Shown here in pieces: positions 22,351 to 32,352 of a stretch of 64,000 bases of DNA (position 1 is its first letter; the number at the start of each line of letters is the position of its first letter). Below the pieces are notes generated by a model. The model was given only the letters and a program-made list of their open reading frames with translations. It did no database searches and was not told where the DNA came from. Made by a program: the position numbers and the translations under genes. The stretch is taken from the NCBI RefSeq assembly GCF_000213175.1, contig NW_009799101.1:1079744-1143743 (forward strand), in the 5' to 3' direction. Source of the stretch: Neurospora tetrasperma FGSC 2508 (Eukaryota; Ascomycota; Sordariomycetes; Sordariales; Sordariaceae).

Positions 22351-23120
22351 ACGAGCGGCGGATGAGTACTGTGAGAGGGGTGTGCAGGCTAGGTATGTAG
22401 TCCTACGTAAGTTTCTCTTCATATTCGGCCAAGGCGTTGACTGATATTGCTAGCATCGATGCAGTCAGATCATTTGATCAGCACTATCCTCGAGAGGGGA
22501 GATGCTTAACAACATTGCCCGCTTGAAATATAGTTGCCCCATATACAGACTCTTTAGCTGCCTCTTCCAATCTCGCTGCTTACAGCTTCACTGGCACTGG
22601 ACAACGAGTTGTTATAGGCTACACTAGCTTCGACATTGGATCTACTACATACATCCTGCATTCATTGAATTCAATAGGGCAAGTGGAGCGATTGACTTGA
22701 TTACAATGGGGCGCACCACCTAAACAAATAATCCCTGTAGACACGAGACACATATATGTAATTCTAGTGCTGGAGATGGACAGTCAATTCGAGGGGAAAA
22801 TATACAAAATATTGCTCCCAAAGCCAAGCTGCTTGTATAACATATCTATCCTCGCCAACCAGGGCGATCTCAAGACGGGGGTTAATTTTGGGTTGGATCT
22901 GGCGGGCTTTTTCAAACACAACACCACCTATCTTTAGGCATCTGAGAGTCGGGACAGAGGGTACATATACCTAGCCAGTCAATCATCAATTCACTGCTGG
23001 ACAACAATATTAACACAACATCTGCTCTTTGGTAAAATCTTCAGGTTCATTGACATTATGAATCTGTATGACAGATCCGTCACCTGTGAAAGGAGTGGCT
23101 ATCGCCTTATTTGAAATGTG

Positions 23121-23167
<47 letters not shown>

Positions 23168-24040
23168 AAAGGGGGGTGGAGACTTATTACAGACTTAACG
23201 GGTAGCAGTAGCCTTATTCCAAGCGAGGATTCCATTTTTCCCATTCTTTTACCCCCTTGGTGAAAGGGGAATTGGCGGAAGGCGCAGCGAGAGATCCATC
23301 CCTCCCAGCCCCACAAAAGGTACAAAGGACACTCCGATATTTGAACGCAGCATCAGACTTTCATATGCAAAAAAATGCATATGCAGAAAAGACCAAACGT
23401 AACATTTCTCAAATTATGGTTTTTGGGTCAAGTTGTAATGCGCATGTGCTGTGCGCGGTAGGCCAAAACACAAGAGTTATCTGTACATCTATAGAAGTAC
23501 CCAACTCACCAAGCGGGTGTTCGATTTGGTGGACAGGTCCCTTATTGCGGCAAGCCATGTCGAGTATTGAACATCTGTCAATGATCGTACAGCTAATCAA
23601 TCTGCAAGTCAAAATTTCCATCTTGACGGCTGTACTTACAATATGCAAGAACAAGCCATAACGAGCCGTGGACGGCGGGATGGGTCCCGGAGTTCTTGCC
23701 AACAATTTACACTTTCCTCGTGCCACTATCCGCAATGAACAACTTTTTCAGTAGAACTCCGCCATGTAAGCATTGCGGCAATGACGAGCTAACGTGGAAG
23801 AGAAGTAGCCCATCTGAGGGTAGTTGTTCTTTCCATTCCTAAAGGACAGCTGAGATAGAGTCATCCCACTATGATAACTCTTTCCTCCGCTTTGCGTGAA
23901 AGCTTCGGGGATATCTTCCCATGTCTTCGGCCTTTCTCATTCTCTCTACCCAATTTTTCTCCTCCGCTAAACAATTTCCAGTCTCGAACTCAGCACGACA
24001 ATATCTGACTCGAAGTACACACGCCCTCTCTACGCCTACC
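22351..24040. other. Intergenic upstream of kinase K1
   Basis: About 1.7 kb without a convincing gene; contains a 44-bp A run at 23121-23164. In the final 120 bp the frame upstream of the K1 start is open, but the other family members begin at the position of ATG 24041. Confidence 0.5.
23121..23164. repeat. Poly(dA) tract, 44 bp
   Basis: Uninterrupted run of 44 A on the plus strand. It is not preceded by sequence recognisable as a retroposon, and no target-site duplication was found. Confidence 0.9.
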
Positions 24041-25125
24041 ATGAACGGCTTCCTGGGTACCTATCTGGGTGAATGGAAGCTGGAAGTCATGGACACCACA
24101 CAAGATGCCATTCGCTACCATTGCAATAGTCACGGAGGTGTCACTGATGGTTGGCGTCCGGAAGAGCGGTTGTGGATTGGTGACCACGGAGACGTCTGGA
24201 AGGAAAAGGCTGTGTATCCTCCCTTTCTATCCAAGGTGCGCGCAGTCAAGAAGATCAACAAGGAACAGACGAACTTCAGTCAGTCATCACAGCGAGAGCT
24301 CCATGCCCTCACAACGTTCTCTGGGGATACAGTGGCAGAGGTAAGTAAAAGCCCTACATTCCCACCTTCATTGTGGCACATTTATTTTAACCATGTCTAA
24401 TTTAGTACCGAAACTGCTTCGTCCAGTTCCTTGGCTGGTTTGAAGATGCGCACTACCTGTACATCGCTATGGAATTCATGCCGAACGGTGATCTTCAGCG
24501 CTACATTGATGAGGAAACATTCCTTACTGAGCCCGAGGCAGCCATAGTTACCCGACAAGTTGCCACAGCTTTGCAGTATATGCACATCAACGACTTCGCC
24601 CACAGAGATCTTAAGCCTTCAGTATGTTTTTATTGGCACTACCATGGTTCATAATATATGGTTCGTTTGGAATATGAACTAATGTATACAAACTCAAAGA
24701 ACATCCTCATCTCTTCAAAGGGACCCTCATGGCACGTCAAGCTAGCGGACTACGGAATATCCAGAAGGGCAACTGGCGCACCGGTGTCCACCGAGTACAT
24801 CCGCACCAGCGGATACATCGCTCCTGAGTTAGTCGATACTTCAGAGAATTATACTGCTGCGGTGGACATGTGGGCATTGGGAGCCATAGTCTTTTGTATG
24901 TTGACGGGCGCTCCGCCATTCCACAAGCTCGACGACATGCTTGAATACTGTGCAAAGATGAGACAGTTTCCCACTCGCTCATTGCGTACATCGACGGGAG
25001 TAGCGTGTATCGACCTAATCCTGGGAGCTATGGAGCCGGTGCCGGCAGAGAGGCTGTCTATCTCAGAGGTCTTGGAACATGACTGGCTTGCTGTCAAGAC
25101 TCCGATTGCTAGCGAAACCCATTAG
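24041..25125 (+). CDS. Ser/Thr protein kinase K1 of the local family
   Basis: Three exons (24041-24340, 24406-24621, 24700-25125) give 313 aa; introns are 65 and 78 bp. Start ATG 24041 (MNGFLGTYLGEWKLE) aligns with the starts of K2-K4. Kinase landmarks: a weakened glycine loop (LWIGDHGDVW), RAVKK lysine, SSQRELHAL helix C Glu, HRDLKPS/NILI (Asp168) split by intron 2, ADYG in place of ADFG (Asp189 kept), and APEL. The catalytic residues are present. The frame ends at TAG 25123-25125, which overlaps a GTAAGC donor at the place where K2 and K3 have a phase-2 intron. The best downstream acceptors would recreate a TAG or TAA at the junction, so the C-terminal extension seen in K2 and K4 may be lost or decoupled here. 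Confidence 0.75.
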
Positions 25126-25278
25126 TAAGCTCTTGACTCTTCTCAACCATCACGCATCAAGGCTAATTTGTGTTAACTACCTAAGAGTCTCGAATCTAAA
25201 TCCACTTCCTAGGCTGTGTTCCCCTACAATCCGCCTTCCGTCTTTCAGGGTGCTGCCGGAATCACCCCAGTCTAATAC

Positions 25279-25765
25279 AATGTTGGAGGTTCCCTGTTTG
25301 ACAGCATCAATTCACGTTTCCGAGACATTTGACTCAACCTCTATCGCCGAGGTTACTGTGGCCCAGAATGAGGGACAGGTCATAAAGGAAAGGACATACA
25401 AGGCGAAAGAAAGCCAGCCGCCAGCTGGAAGTATTCTAGAGGCAACCATCTTGCAGCTGAAGTCACTCCGCGAAAAAAATGGGACTAAACAGCATAACCC
25501 AAACCATAAGACGAAGGAAGAGAAGTGCGACGAGCTGTATAATAACCTTCTCGACAAGATGGTGGACAGCTATCTGCAAGACGGCGACCTCACACGGTCC
25601 AGGAACATAACGTTGTCCCAGTTATTCATTTTCGATGATGAAGATGCATCGCAACAGCAAAATCCAGAGATACCCGGAATTGTCTACGTTTTTTGTTGCC
25701 AGACGTGCCCTGGACTTGTGGAGAGTCTGCAACATTGGCAGCTTAAACATCGAAACACGGCTTAA
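25279..25765 (+). CDS. Open frame after K1, possible detached C-terminal region
   Basis: Unrecognised frame of about 161 aa counted from ATG 25279; the frame is open for some 65 codons further upstream. The middle is charged and helical in character (ILEATILQLKSLREKNG, KEEKCDELYNNLLDKMVD) and the end holds CCQTC followed by spaced His (HWQLKH), faintly like the zinc finger at the ends of K2 and K4 but with wrong spacing. Position and orientation suggest it derives from the K1 C-terminal extension. It may be an unspliced exon, a separate gene or a relic. Confidence 0.35.
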
Positions 25766-25973
25766 AGATTCCCACTTCTGTTCTGATGACAGGATTGGCA
25801 ATTCAGAGCCACGTTCAAAGGTCTGCGCAACGTTGGACAAGGTTGTGTTGGATGTCTACCCAGCATAATATACACCTGGCACCCATTTACACTTGCGGTG
25901 TTTCCTGTAGGTAGCCTTATGTAGTCTGTTGTTTTCTTTCCTGCTTGGGCCTTTCTATTCAAAGAAATTATAG

Positions 25974-25992
25974 AAAAAAAAAAAAAAAAAAA
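25974..25992. repeat. Poly(dA) tract, 19 bp
   Basis: A run of 19 A in the K1-K2 spacer, 180 bp before the K2 start. No associated element. Confidence 0.9.
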
Positions 25993-26171
25993 CCGTTGAC
26001 TTTTTCGTGTAATCAGGCCAGGCTTGATCCTTGCTAAATGAAACCCTTCAGGCGCCGACTGTGGGTCCGCCGGTACTGGCGTTGATCGGAATCAAGTGTC
26101 GCGTCAGTTGAGACGCGGCTTCATCTTGAACACCACGTATTCTACCCTTCAAGCAAGTGCAGCTCGGCACC

Positions 26172-28192
26172 ATGAACAACAAAAATAATATCCGGACAAC
26201 CATGGAGCAAATTTTGGACGCCTCCTTGCGGGATTGGAAGTTGGATCTTCTGCAAGGAGAGTTCCGCCACAACCCAGAGAACGGGGACGACGTCCACATC
26301 CATCTGAAAACGAATGAGTTATGGCGCCCCGTTAAACGATTGGGAAGCGGTGCTTTTGGAGAGGTCTGGCAGCAACAGTGTATACGGGAAGAATCTGTTA
26401 CCGAGCTTCGTGCCGTTAAAAGAATCCGTAAGCCGCACACAGGCTTTCTCGAGTCATCGCAGCGAGAGATTCAGGCACTCGCTACATTTTCCAGCCACAA
26501 GAAGCACCAGGATCGGTCCAATGTGAGTTGAGTATCTACCTGTGCATGATGTTTTGAGTTCTTTCGTTCCTTTAATGGAAAGAAAACGTGAATGGCTAAG
26601 TACAAACTGCAGATTGATGACCAATATGAGCGACGGTTTGTTCAGTTTCTCGGCTGGTATGAGGATGCCAACTACCTATATCTCGCTATGGAGTTTTTAG
26701 AGTGTGGAAGTCTTCAGAGGTTTTTCGAAGTGAGAAAGGCGCCTTTTGAAGAAGAAGAAGCAGCTACGATCATTCAACAGGTTGCAGAAGCCTTGCAATT
26801 CATACACAGCAAGGATTTCATCCACAGAAATCTCAAGCCTTCGGTATTTCTCCACCTGGCCAAGTGTGCGTACTGCTCGACGCTAACGGGCCTCAATCAC
26901 TGAATATTCTCGTTGCGAAGACAGGGCCCGCATGGCATGTGAAAGTCGCCGATTTTGGAATTGCAAAGGACACCGGGGTACCCTCGTGCTGTACAGACCA
27001 CGTCGATGCGCCGGGATATGTAGCCCCCGAGATGATGGACTCGAAAAACTACACGTCAGCGGTCGATGTGTGGGCGTTGGGTGCTGTGGCCTTCTATTTA
27101 CGGACTGGTCATACTCCATTTGCCACCTGGGAGGCCTTAAGACAGTACCGTGCGGGTCAGAAGGACTTTCCGAGCCGCGTGTTGGGCGTATCAACTGGCT
27201 TCTGTATTGATTTCGTCCTGGGGGCTATGCGCCCGCTTCCGGAAACGAGGTTGAGTATTCAGCAGGTTTTGAGCCATGAATGGCTTCACATGAAAGAAAC
27301 GTATAGAAATTTGACGGCTCCGTAAGATTCGAGTTCCCTACGCTTTCTCGGAATAACGGACCTGAAGATGGACTTTATCTGACTTGTCATTACAGGTCGC
27401 TATTAAACAAACCGCTTCCTACACTGAGCATGGTGAACAGGTCAACAGCCACCAGCAGTGCGCCCACACCCAATACGCAAACCAACTCTACGCGAACCAG
27501 TATAACACGTAACCAGTCAGACCGCGAATAACCAAGTTGAGACAAGGAACGGGAGGGTGACGGGGCATGAAGCTGAAGTGGTGAATCAGGAGCAGCCGAG
27601 AATGAAAGAGGAGACAGAGGAGAGAGAGCAGCAGCGACTGGCTGCTGAGTCAACAAACAAGAAAGCACCAGAGGGGCAAAACAAGCGACAAAGGGAGTTG
27701 TCGTTTTTCTGGAAGAAAAAGGAAGAAGAGGAGTTGAAGAGACAGGAAGAGCTGAGACGGAGGCAGGAAATAGTCAAGAGGGAAGAAGAGGAGGCGGAAG
27801 AATTGGAGCGACAAGCAGAGCTCGAGCGGGAACGAAAGGAAAAAGAAGAGCTCGAGCAAGCGCGAGTAAAGCAAGCGCTTTTGCAGCAGCAGCAGCAGCA
27901 GCAACAACAACAACACCAACAACAAGAAAGGGACAAACGGGCAAGAGAAGAGTCTGAAGACGCGACAGAACCAGAACCAAAACCCGACGCAGAGAGGATC
28001 AAGCGGGTGAAGAAGGAGCTTAAAACTATCTGCATGTTATGCGGCGAGAAATTCCAGCATTTTGGCCAGCTGTCTAGGCATTTGAATACTGAAAGGCATA
28101 GGATGCCCAAGGAATACTGGGGAGCAGGGATAGGACACAGGGAGTTCTCGGATATAGATGCTCTTGAAGCGCTTAGAGGACCGTTGGAGTAG
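26172..28192 (+). CDS. Kinase K2: kinase domain, coiled coil and C2H2 zinc finger
   Basis: Proposed exons: 26172-26522, 26613-26843, 26903-27321, 27396-27440, 27517-28192. The second ATG (26202, MEQILDASLRDWKLD) aligns better with K4. Landmarks: LGSGAFGEVW glycine loop, RAVKR lysine, then HRNLKPS, where the catalytic Asp of HRD is Asn (about residue 190), ADFGIAKD, APEMMD. Intron 2 has a GT donor and GCTAAC branch site, but the bases before AATATTCTC are TG, not AG, so the acceptor conserved in K1, K3 and K4 is missing. After the kinase come Glu/Lys/Arg-rich coiled coil with a Gln run (CAG/CAA) and CMLCGEKF..RHLNTERH, a C-x2-C-x12-H-x5-H finger. It may be a pseudokinase or a gene in decay; the weak GTCAAC donor at 27441 is inferred from phase only. 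Confidence 0.6.
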
Positions 28193-28412
28193 CCTAAGAA
28201 ATTCAAGAAACAAGACTACACTCAATAGATCGCGGTCATCACACATGAATCACAGCGACATCAAAATATACGTCAACTGCAGGTAGAATTACCCAGGATA
28301 CTCGCTTCACGTTCTGGGCTCGGGGTTGGATTTATAGCATTGACGCCGAGAGTTGTATGCAAAAAAAAAAAAAAAAAAAAATAAAAAAAAAATAAATAAA
28401 AAAAAAAATAAA
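27638..28412. repeat. Left copy of a 99%-identical duplicated segment flanking the gap
   Basis: Bases 27638-28360 align without any indel to 28882-29604 with seven substitutions in 723 bp. Each copy then enters a poly(dA) run; the left one becomes A-rich with scattered T and stops at the N gap. It covers the K2 coiled coil, zinc finger and 3' UTR. Confidence 0.95.
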
Positions 28413-28881
28413 NNNNNNNNNNNNNNNNNNNNNNNNNNNNNNNNNNNNNNNNNNNNNNNNNNNNNNNNNNNNNNNNNNNNNNNNNNNNNNNNNNNNNNNN
28501 NNNNNNNNNNNNNNNNNNNNNNNNNNNNNNNNNNNNNNNNNNNNNNNNNNNNNNNNNNNNNNNNNNNNNNNNNNNNNNNNNNNNNNNNNNNNNNNNNNNN
28601 NNNNNNNNNNNNNNNNNNNNNNNNNNNNNNNNNNNNNNNNNNNNNNNNNNNNNNNNNNNNNNNNNNNNNNNNNNNNNNNNNNNNNNNNNNNNNNNNNNNN
28701 NNNNNNNNNNNNNNNNNNNNNNNNNNNNNNNNNNNNNNNNNNNNNNNNNNNNNNNNNNNNNNNNNNNNNNNNNNNNNNNNNNNNNNNNNNNNNNNNNNNN
28801 NNNNNNNNNNNNNNNNNNNNNNNNNNNNNNNNNNNNNNNNNNNNNNNNNNNNNNNNNNNNNNNNNNNNNNNNNNNNNNNNN
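28413..28881. other. Assembly gap (469 N)
   Basis: Unsequenced stretch between a degenerate A-rich contig end and a contig start that repeats sequence already given 1244 bp to the left. The stated size may be nominal. Confidence 0.99.
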
Positions 28882-29602
28882 CTGGCTGCTGAGTCAACAT
28901 ACAAGTAAGCACCAGAGGGGCAAAACAAGCGACAAAGGGAATTGTCGTTTTTCTGGAAGAAAAAGGAAGAAGAGGAGTTGAAGAGACAGGAAGAGCTGAG
29001 ACGGAGGCAGGAAATAGTCAAGAGGGAAGAAGAGGAGGCGGAAGAATTGGAGCGACAAGCAGAGCTCGAGCGGGAACGAAAGGAAAAAGAAGAGCTCGAG
29101 CAAGCGCGAGTAAAGCAAGCGCTTTTGCAGCAGCAGCAGCAGCAGCAACAACAACAACACCGACAACAAGAAAGGGACAAACGGGCAAGAGAAGAGTCTG
29201 AAGACGCGACAGAACCAGGACCAAAACCCGACGCAGAGAGGATCAAGCGGGTGAAGAAGGAGCTTAAAACTATCTGCATGTTATGCGGCGAGAAATTCCA
29301 GCATTTTGGCCAGCTGTCTAGGCATTTGAATACTGAAAGGCATAGGATGCCCAAGGAATACTGGGGACCAGGGATAGGACACAGGGAGTTCTCGGATATA
29401 GATGCTCTTGAAGCGCTTAGAGGACCGTTGGAGTAGCCTAAGAAATTCAAGAAACAAGACTACACTCAATAGATCGCGGTCATCACACATGAATCACAGC
29501 GACATCAAAATATACGTCAACTGCAGGTAGAATTACCCAGGATACTCGCTTCACGTTCTGGGCTCGGGGTTGGATTTATAGCATCGACGCCGAGAGTTGT
29601 AT

Positions 29603-29604
<2 letters not shown>
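28882..29604 (+). repeat. Right copy of the K2 coiled coil and zinc-finger segment
   Basis: Second copy of the K2 tail, beginning abruptly at the gap. Seven differences from the left copy, three of them within the first 70 bp, one of which makes TAA in the K2 frame. The rest of the frame is open to the same stop (29434-29436) with the finger CMLCGEKF..RHLNTERH intact. The full identity of non-coding 3' flank and the lack of indels argue for overlapping contig ends rather than an old gene duplication. If real, it is a 5'-truncated K2 copy. Confidence 0.85.

Positions 29605-29666
<62 letters not shown>
29605..29666. repeat. Poly(dA) tract, 62 bp, followed by A/T-rich sequence
   Basis: Sixty-two A after the K2 3' UTR, then AT-rich sequence with AAT repeats to about 29698. 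The corresponding left copy is where the contig breaks, which suggests the tract caused the gap. Confidence 0.9.
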
Positions 29667-29668
<2 letters not shown>

Positions 29669-30053
29669 AAAAAAAAAAATAATAATAATAAAAAATTACC
29701 AGCCAGCCTTTGCCAGCTCATGTCTATAGGAAATCGACAAGGATGAAAACGCCTATCAAAAATGTAGTAGAACATTCCGATTGCAAAGTATTCCTGTGAG
29801 AAATGAATTTATCTTTACTACTTGGAACACTAAAAGTTGCGATAAGTACCTATCGACGACGACGAGACTTGTTTGAGGCAAAAGACGAGACAAAAGACAG
29901 GACAAAACATAGGGTACCAATGGGAGAATATTCGAAAGCACCGTCTTACGTACAGCATTGGATAGGCGTAAGTATTGTGGCAAATTGGTATGCAAGGTAT
30001 ATACTAATCTCTAATAACAACTAATCCAGGCGAGTTACCGGAGATGAACGCCT
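29667..30053. other. Intergenic, convergent 3' ends of K2 and K3
   Basis: About 390 bp between the K2 tail and the K3 stop. No gene seen. Confidence 0.55.
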
Positions 30054-31662
30054 TTAGCCTTCTGCTTGGCGCTCGGCCCTGACTCTTGCAATGGCATCCC
30101 AAAAAGGGTTTGCCGAAGGAGGCTTCTTTTTCCTTTCTGGTACTGGTTGTAAAGTCGATGGGAAAAGCCTTGATCGATAAATTTCATCGCGGGCGACTCC
30201 CCCTTCGAATTTTTCCAGACCTTTAGGTCGCGGCGGATTATTTTCTAGTTGGGCTGTAAAAACCAACAGAAGTGGGGGGTGAAGATTGTTTAGCTGTACT
30301 GTGAGAATCAACAGAAGTGGGGGATTGAACTTTTTGGGAAGAACTGAGACTGTCCATATCCTCTCTGGCCTCCGTTGTGCGAGTTGGCTCTGGCTTCCTC
30401 CGATATGAAGGAACAAAAGTAGGAGGTTGGGAGCGTTTGGTGAAGCTAACATCACTATCACTGTCTTCGCTTGTCCAGCTATCCAGACACAGTTGTCCCA
30501 GTGATGAGGTCGATGATGCAAGGGAAGCCGACGATGGAGCGCTCTGGTGTCTTTACAACTTTGGTTGAGCAAGCGCGATTCCGGATTTGAAAACAGGGTC
30601 GTCACTTACCTCTTTGAAACATTCATATCTCTGGACAGCCAATAATGCCCCACAGCTTCGACGATTGTTAATCGTTCTTGGGGTATTGCCGCCATGGCGC
30701 CTGTGATGAACCCTCTGCAAGGCTGGGTAGAGGAGCGTAGCTTAAGGGTGGGAAACACGGTAGGGTCTTCCGGGTAGTTGGCCAGTGTCACGGGATTGGG
30801 AAAAGGGGGCGATCCCGTTCGCATGCAGAAGGCGATGGCCCCGAGGGCCCATACATCAACCGCGGATGTATAACGTTCAGACGTGTGCCACAGTTCAGGA
30901 GCCATGTAGCCGAAAGTCCCAATCTGATGTGTCCCAGCCACTGTGTCACTCAGGTCCCTTGTGATTCCAAAATCGGCAACCTTTACATGCCATGTTGGAC
31001 CTGGTTGGGAGACCAGTATGTTCTTGGAAACCATGTTAGCTGTGGGGTACGGAAGATGGGATTGACAGTCTCGGTATTATGTCCTCCGCCAGAACGTACC
31101 AGAGGTTTAAGATCCCTGTGAACCAGGCTTCTGGTATGCATATGAAGCAAAGCCCGGGCGATTTGAGCCGTTATTGAAGCTGCTTCAGGGTTCCGGAATG
31201 CATCCTTGATCTATGTGCTGTTGTAAATTTCCGTGCTCGACAAGTTCCATGGCAATATACCAGTGAGTTTCATCCTCAAACCAGCCACGGATCTGGACAA
31301 AATGTTGTTGATACTAATAACGATCTTCGTTAAACTTGATAATCAATTGAACGCTTAGTTGACTGCACATCGACGACCCTATCGTCAGAGAACGTGGTAA
31401 GCGCCTTAATTTCCCGTCTTGAAGATTTAGCAAAGCTACCTTTCCGCTTAGGAAGAATCTTGACAGCACGGAAGATACTCGATGAAGAAGAGGTGCCAGA
31501 TAGGCACTGTTCCTTCCAAACCTCTCCACATGTGCCTTCACCTAATTTCTCAACTGGCTTCCAACACTGAGTGCCCCTTGGCAAGTCGTGATATCGCATT
31601 CCATGTTCAAATCTTGTCGCAATTTTCCAATCATGCAAGTCGTTGCTGAAAGTGACGTCCAT
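30054..31662 (-). pseudogene. Ser/Thr protein kinase K3, probably frameshifted
   Basis: Proposed exons: 31662-31378 (or 31369), 31313-31100, 31022-30610, 30541-30300, 30253-30054; introns 2-4 keep phase, the last only 46 bp. ATG 31660-31662 starts MDVTFSNDLHDWKIA, aligned with K1, K2 and K4. Landmarks: LGEGTCGEVW, RAVKI, SSRREIKAL, HRDLKPL/NILV, ADFGITRD, APELWH. Exon 2 is 214 nt where K1 and K4 have 216, and the frame breaks between LQQHID and the segment reading DAFRNPEAASITAQ, so a two-base loss (or a sequence error) disrupts the kinase domain. The donor of intron 1 (GTCGTC or GTGCAG) is also poor. The C-terminal region is Ser/Thr/Pro-rich and ends FWDAIARVRAERQAEG, without coiled coil or zinc finger. 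Confidence 0.6.
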
Positions 31663-32352
31663 GACGGCTGGCTGTTGAGCGATTATTCTTTTTTTCTTTC
31701 GGTGAATTGTCCATGAATATGACGCCTGCCTAAGTGTATAAATGGTCGAAATGCTAGAGCCGGGAGGGATGTCAGAGGTAAATGCCCCCGCGTTCACCCC
31801 TCTCTATTCAAGACACTAAAGCTTTTCAGCTTTCCTGAAGAGGCCACCCCGTGACCACCCATTTGCGGTATGTTTCCCAGCTTGTGTCGAGTTCCGGGAA
31901 AGGGGTTACATCGAATCAGAGCCTTTTATCACGTACAGGGGCCCTGAAGCGCCAGAGGCGCATCGTTGGTACAATTTGATTGGAGTTTGGATAAGAGACT
32001 TACTCGGGAGGCAGTGTCACTGCCCGCGTAGTAATCCCTTGTTATATATCCCTACAGGCGCAGTGACACTGCCCCCGGATAAAAATGACACTGCCCCCCG
32101 AGTAAGTCTCATGGATAATAGCAGAATTGTGATCGTAGATTCAGCTCCGAGACTTCCACCTGTGTCAAGTGGCAAACAGATGTGAACATTGATCCCATTC
32201 AGAATACTCCCTTATATACCAAGCGCAGTGTGAGAGTCGGCCTGATCACAACTCCGCATTGACTGTACAGGATCATCTTCAAAGGTGTCAAAGACACTAG
32301 TCCTCTCGACGCGCCGGTAGATAACTCGTTCGAGTCCACAGGTTGTTACGCA
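31663..32352. promoter_or_regulatory. Divergent spacer between K3 and the HeLo-pseudokinase gene
   Basis: About 690 bp that should contain both promoters. It holds the foldback element at 31995-32110. In-frame codons upstream of the K3 start extend the frame to about 31797 but have no family support. Confidence 0.5.
31995..32110. mobile_element. 116-bp foldback (MITE-like) element
   Basis: The ends form a 25-bp inverted repeat (GAGACTTACTCGGGAGGCAG.. at 31995-32019 against 32086-32110) with one mismatch. The arms contain inner palindromes, GGCAGTG-T-CACTGCC on the left and CAGTG-A-CACTG at about 32061-32071. GGATAA occurs just left of the element and again two bases to its right, a possible but imperfect target-site duplication. 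No coding capacity. It could be a small non-autonomous DNA transposon or a hairpin-forming regulatory site. Confidence 0.6.

Noticed and set aside
27586-28206. Ser/Cys-rich minus-strand open frames opposite the K2 tail
   Set aside because: Shadow of the Glu/Lys/Gln coiled-coil repeats; repeated identically in the right copy.
28353-29450. Open frames spanning the N gap on both strands
   Set aside because: They exist only because unknown bases contain no stops; nothing can be said about the gap's content.
32310-32345. GTTCGAGTCC, a tRNA B-box-like string
   Set aside because: No flanking T stem, acceptor or A-box; it lies just before the HeLo gene start.
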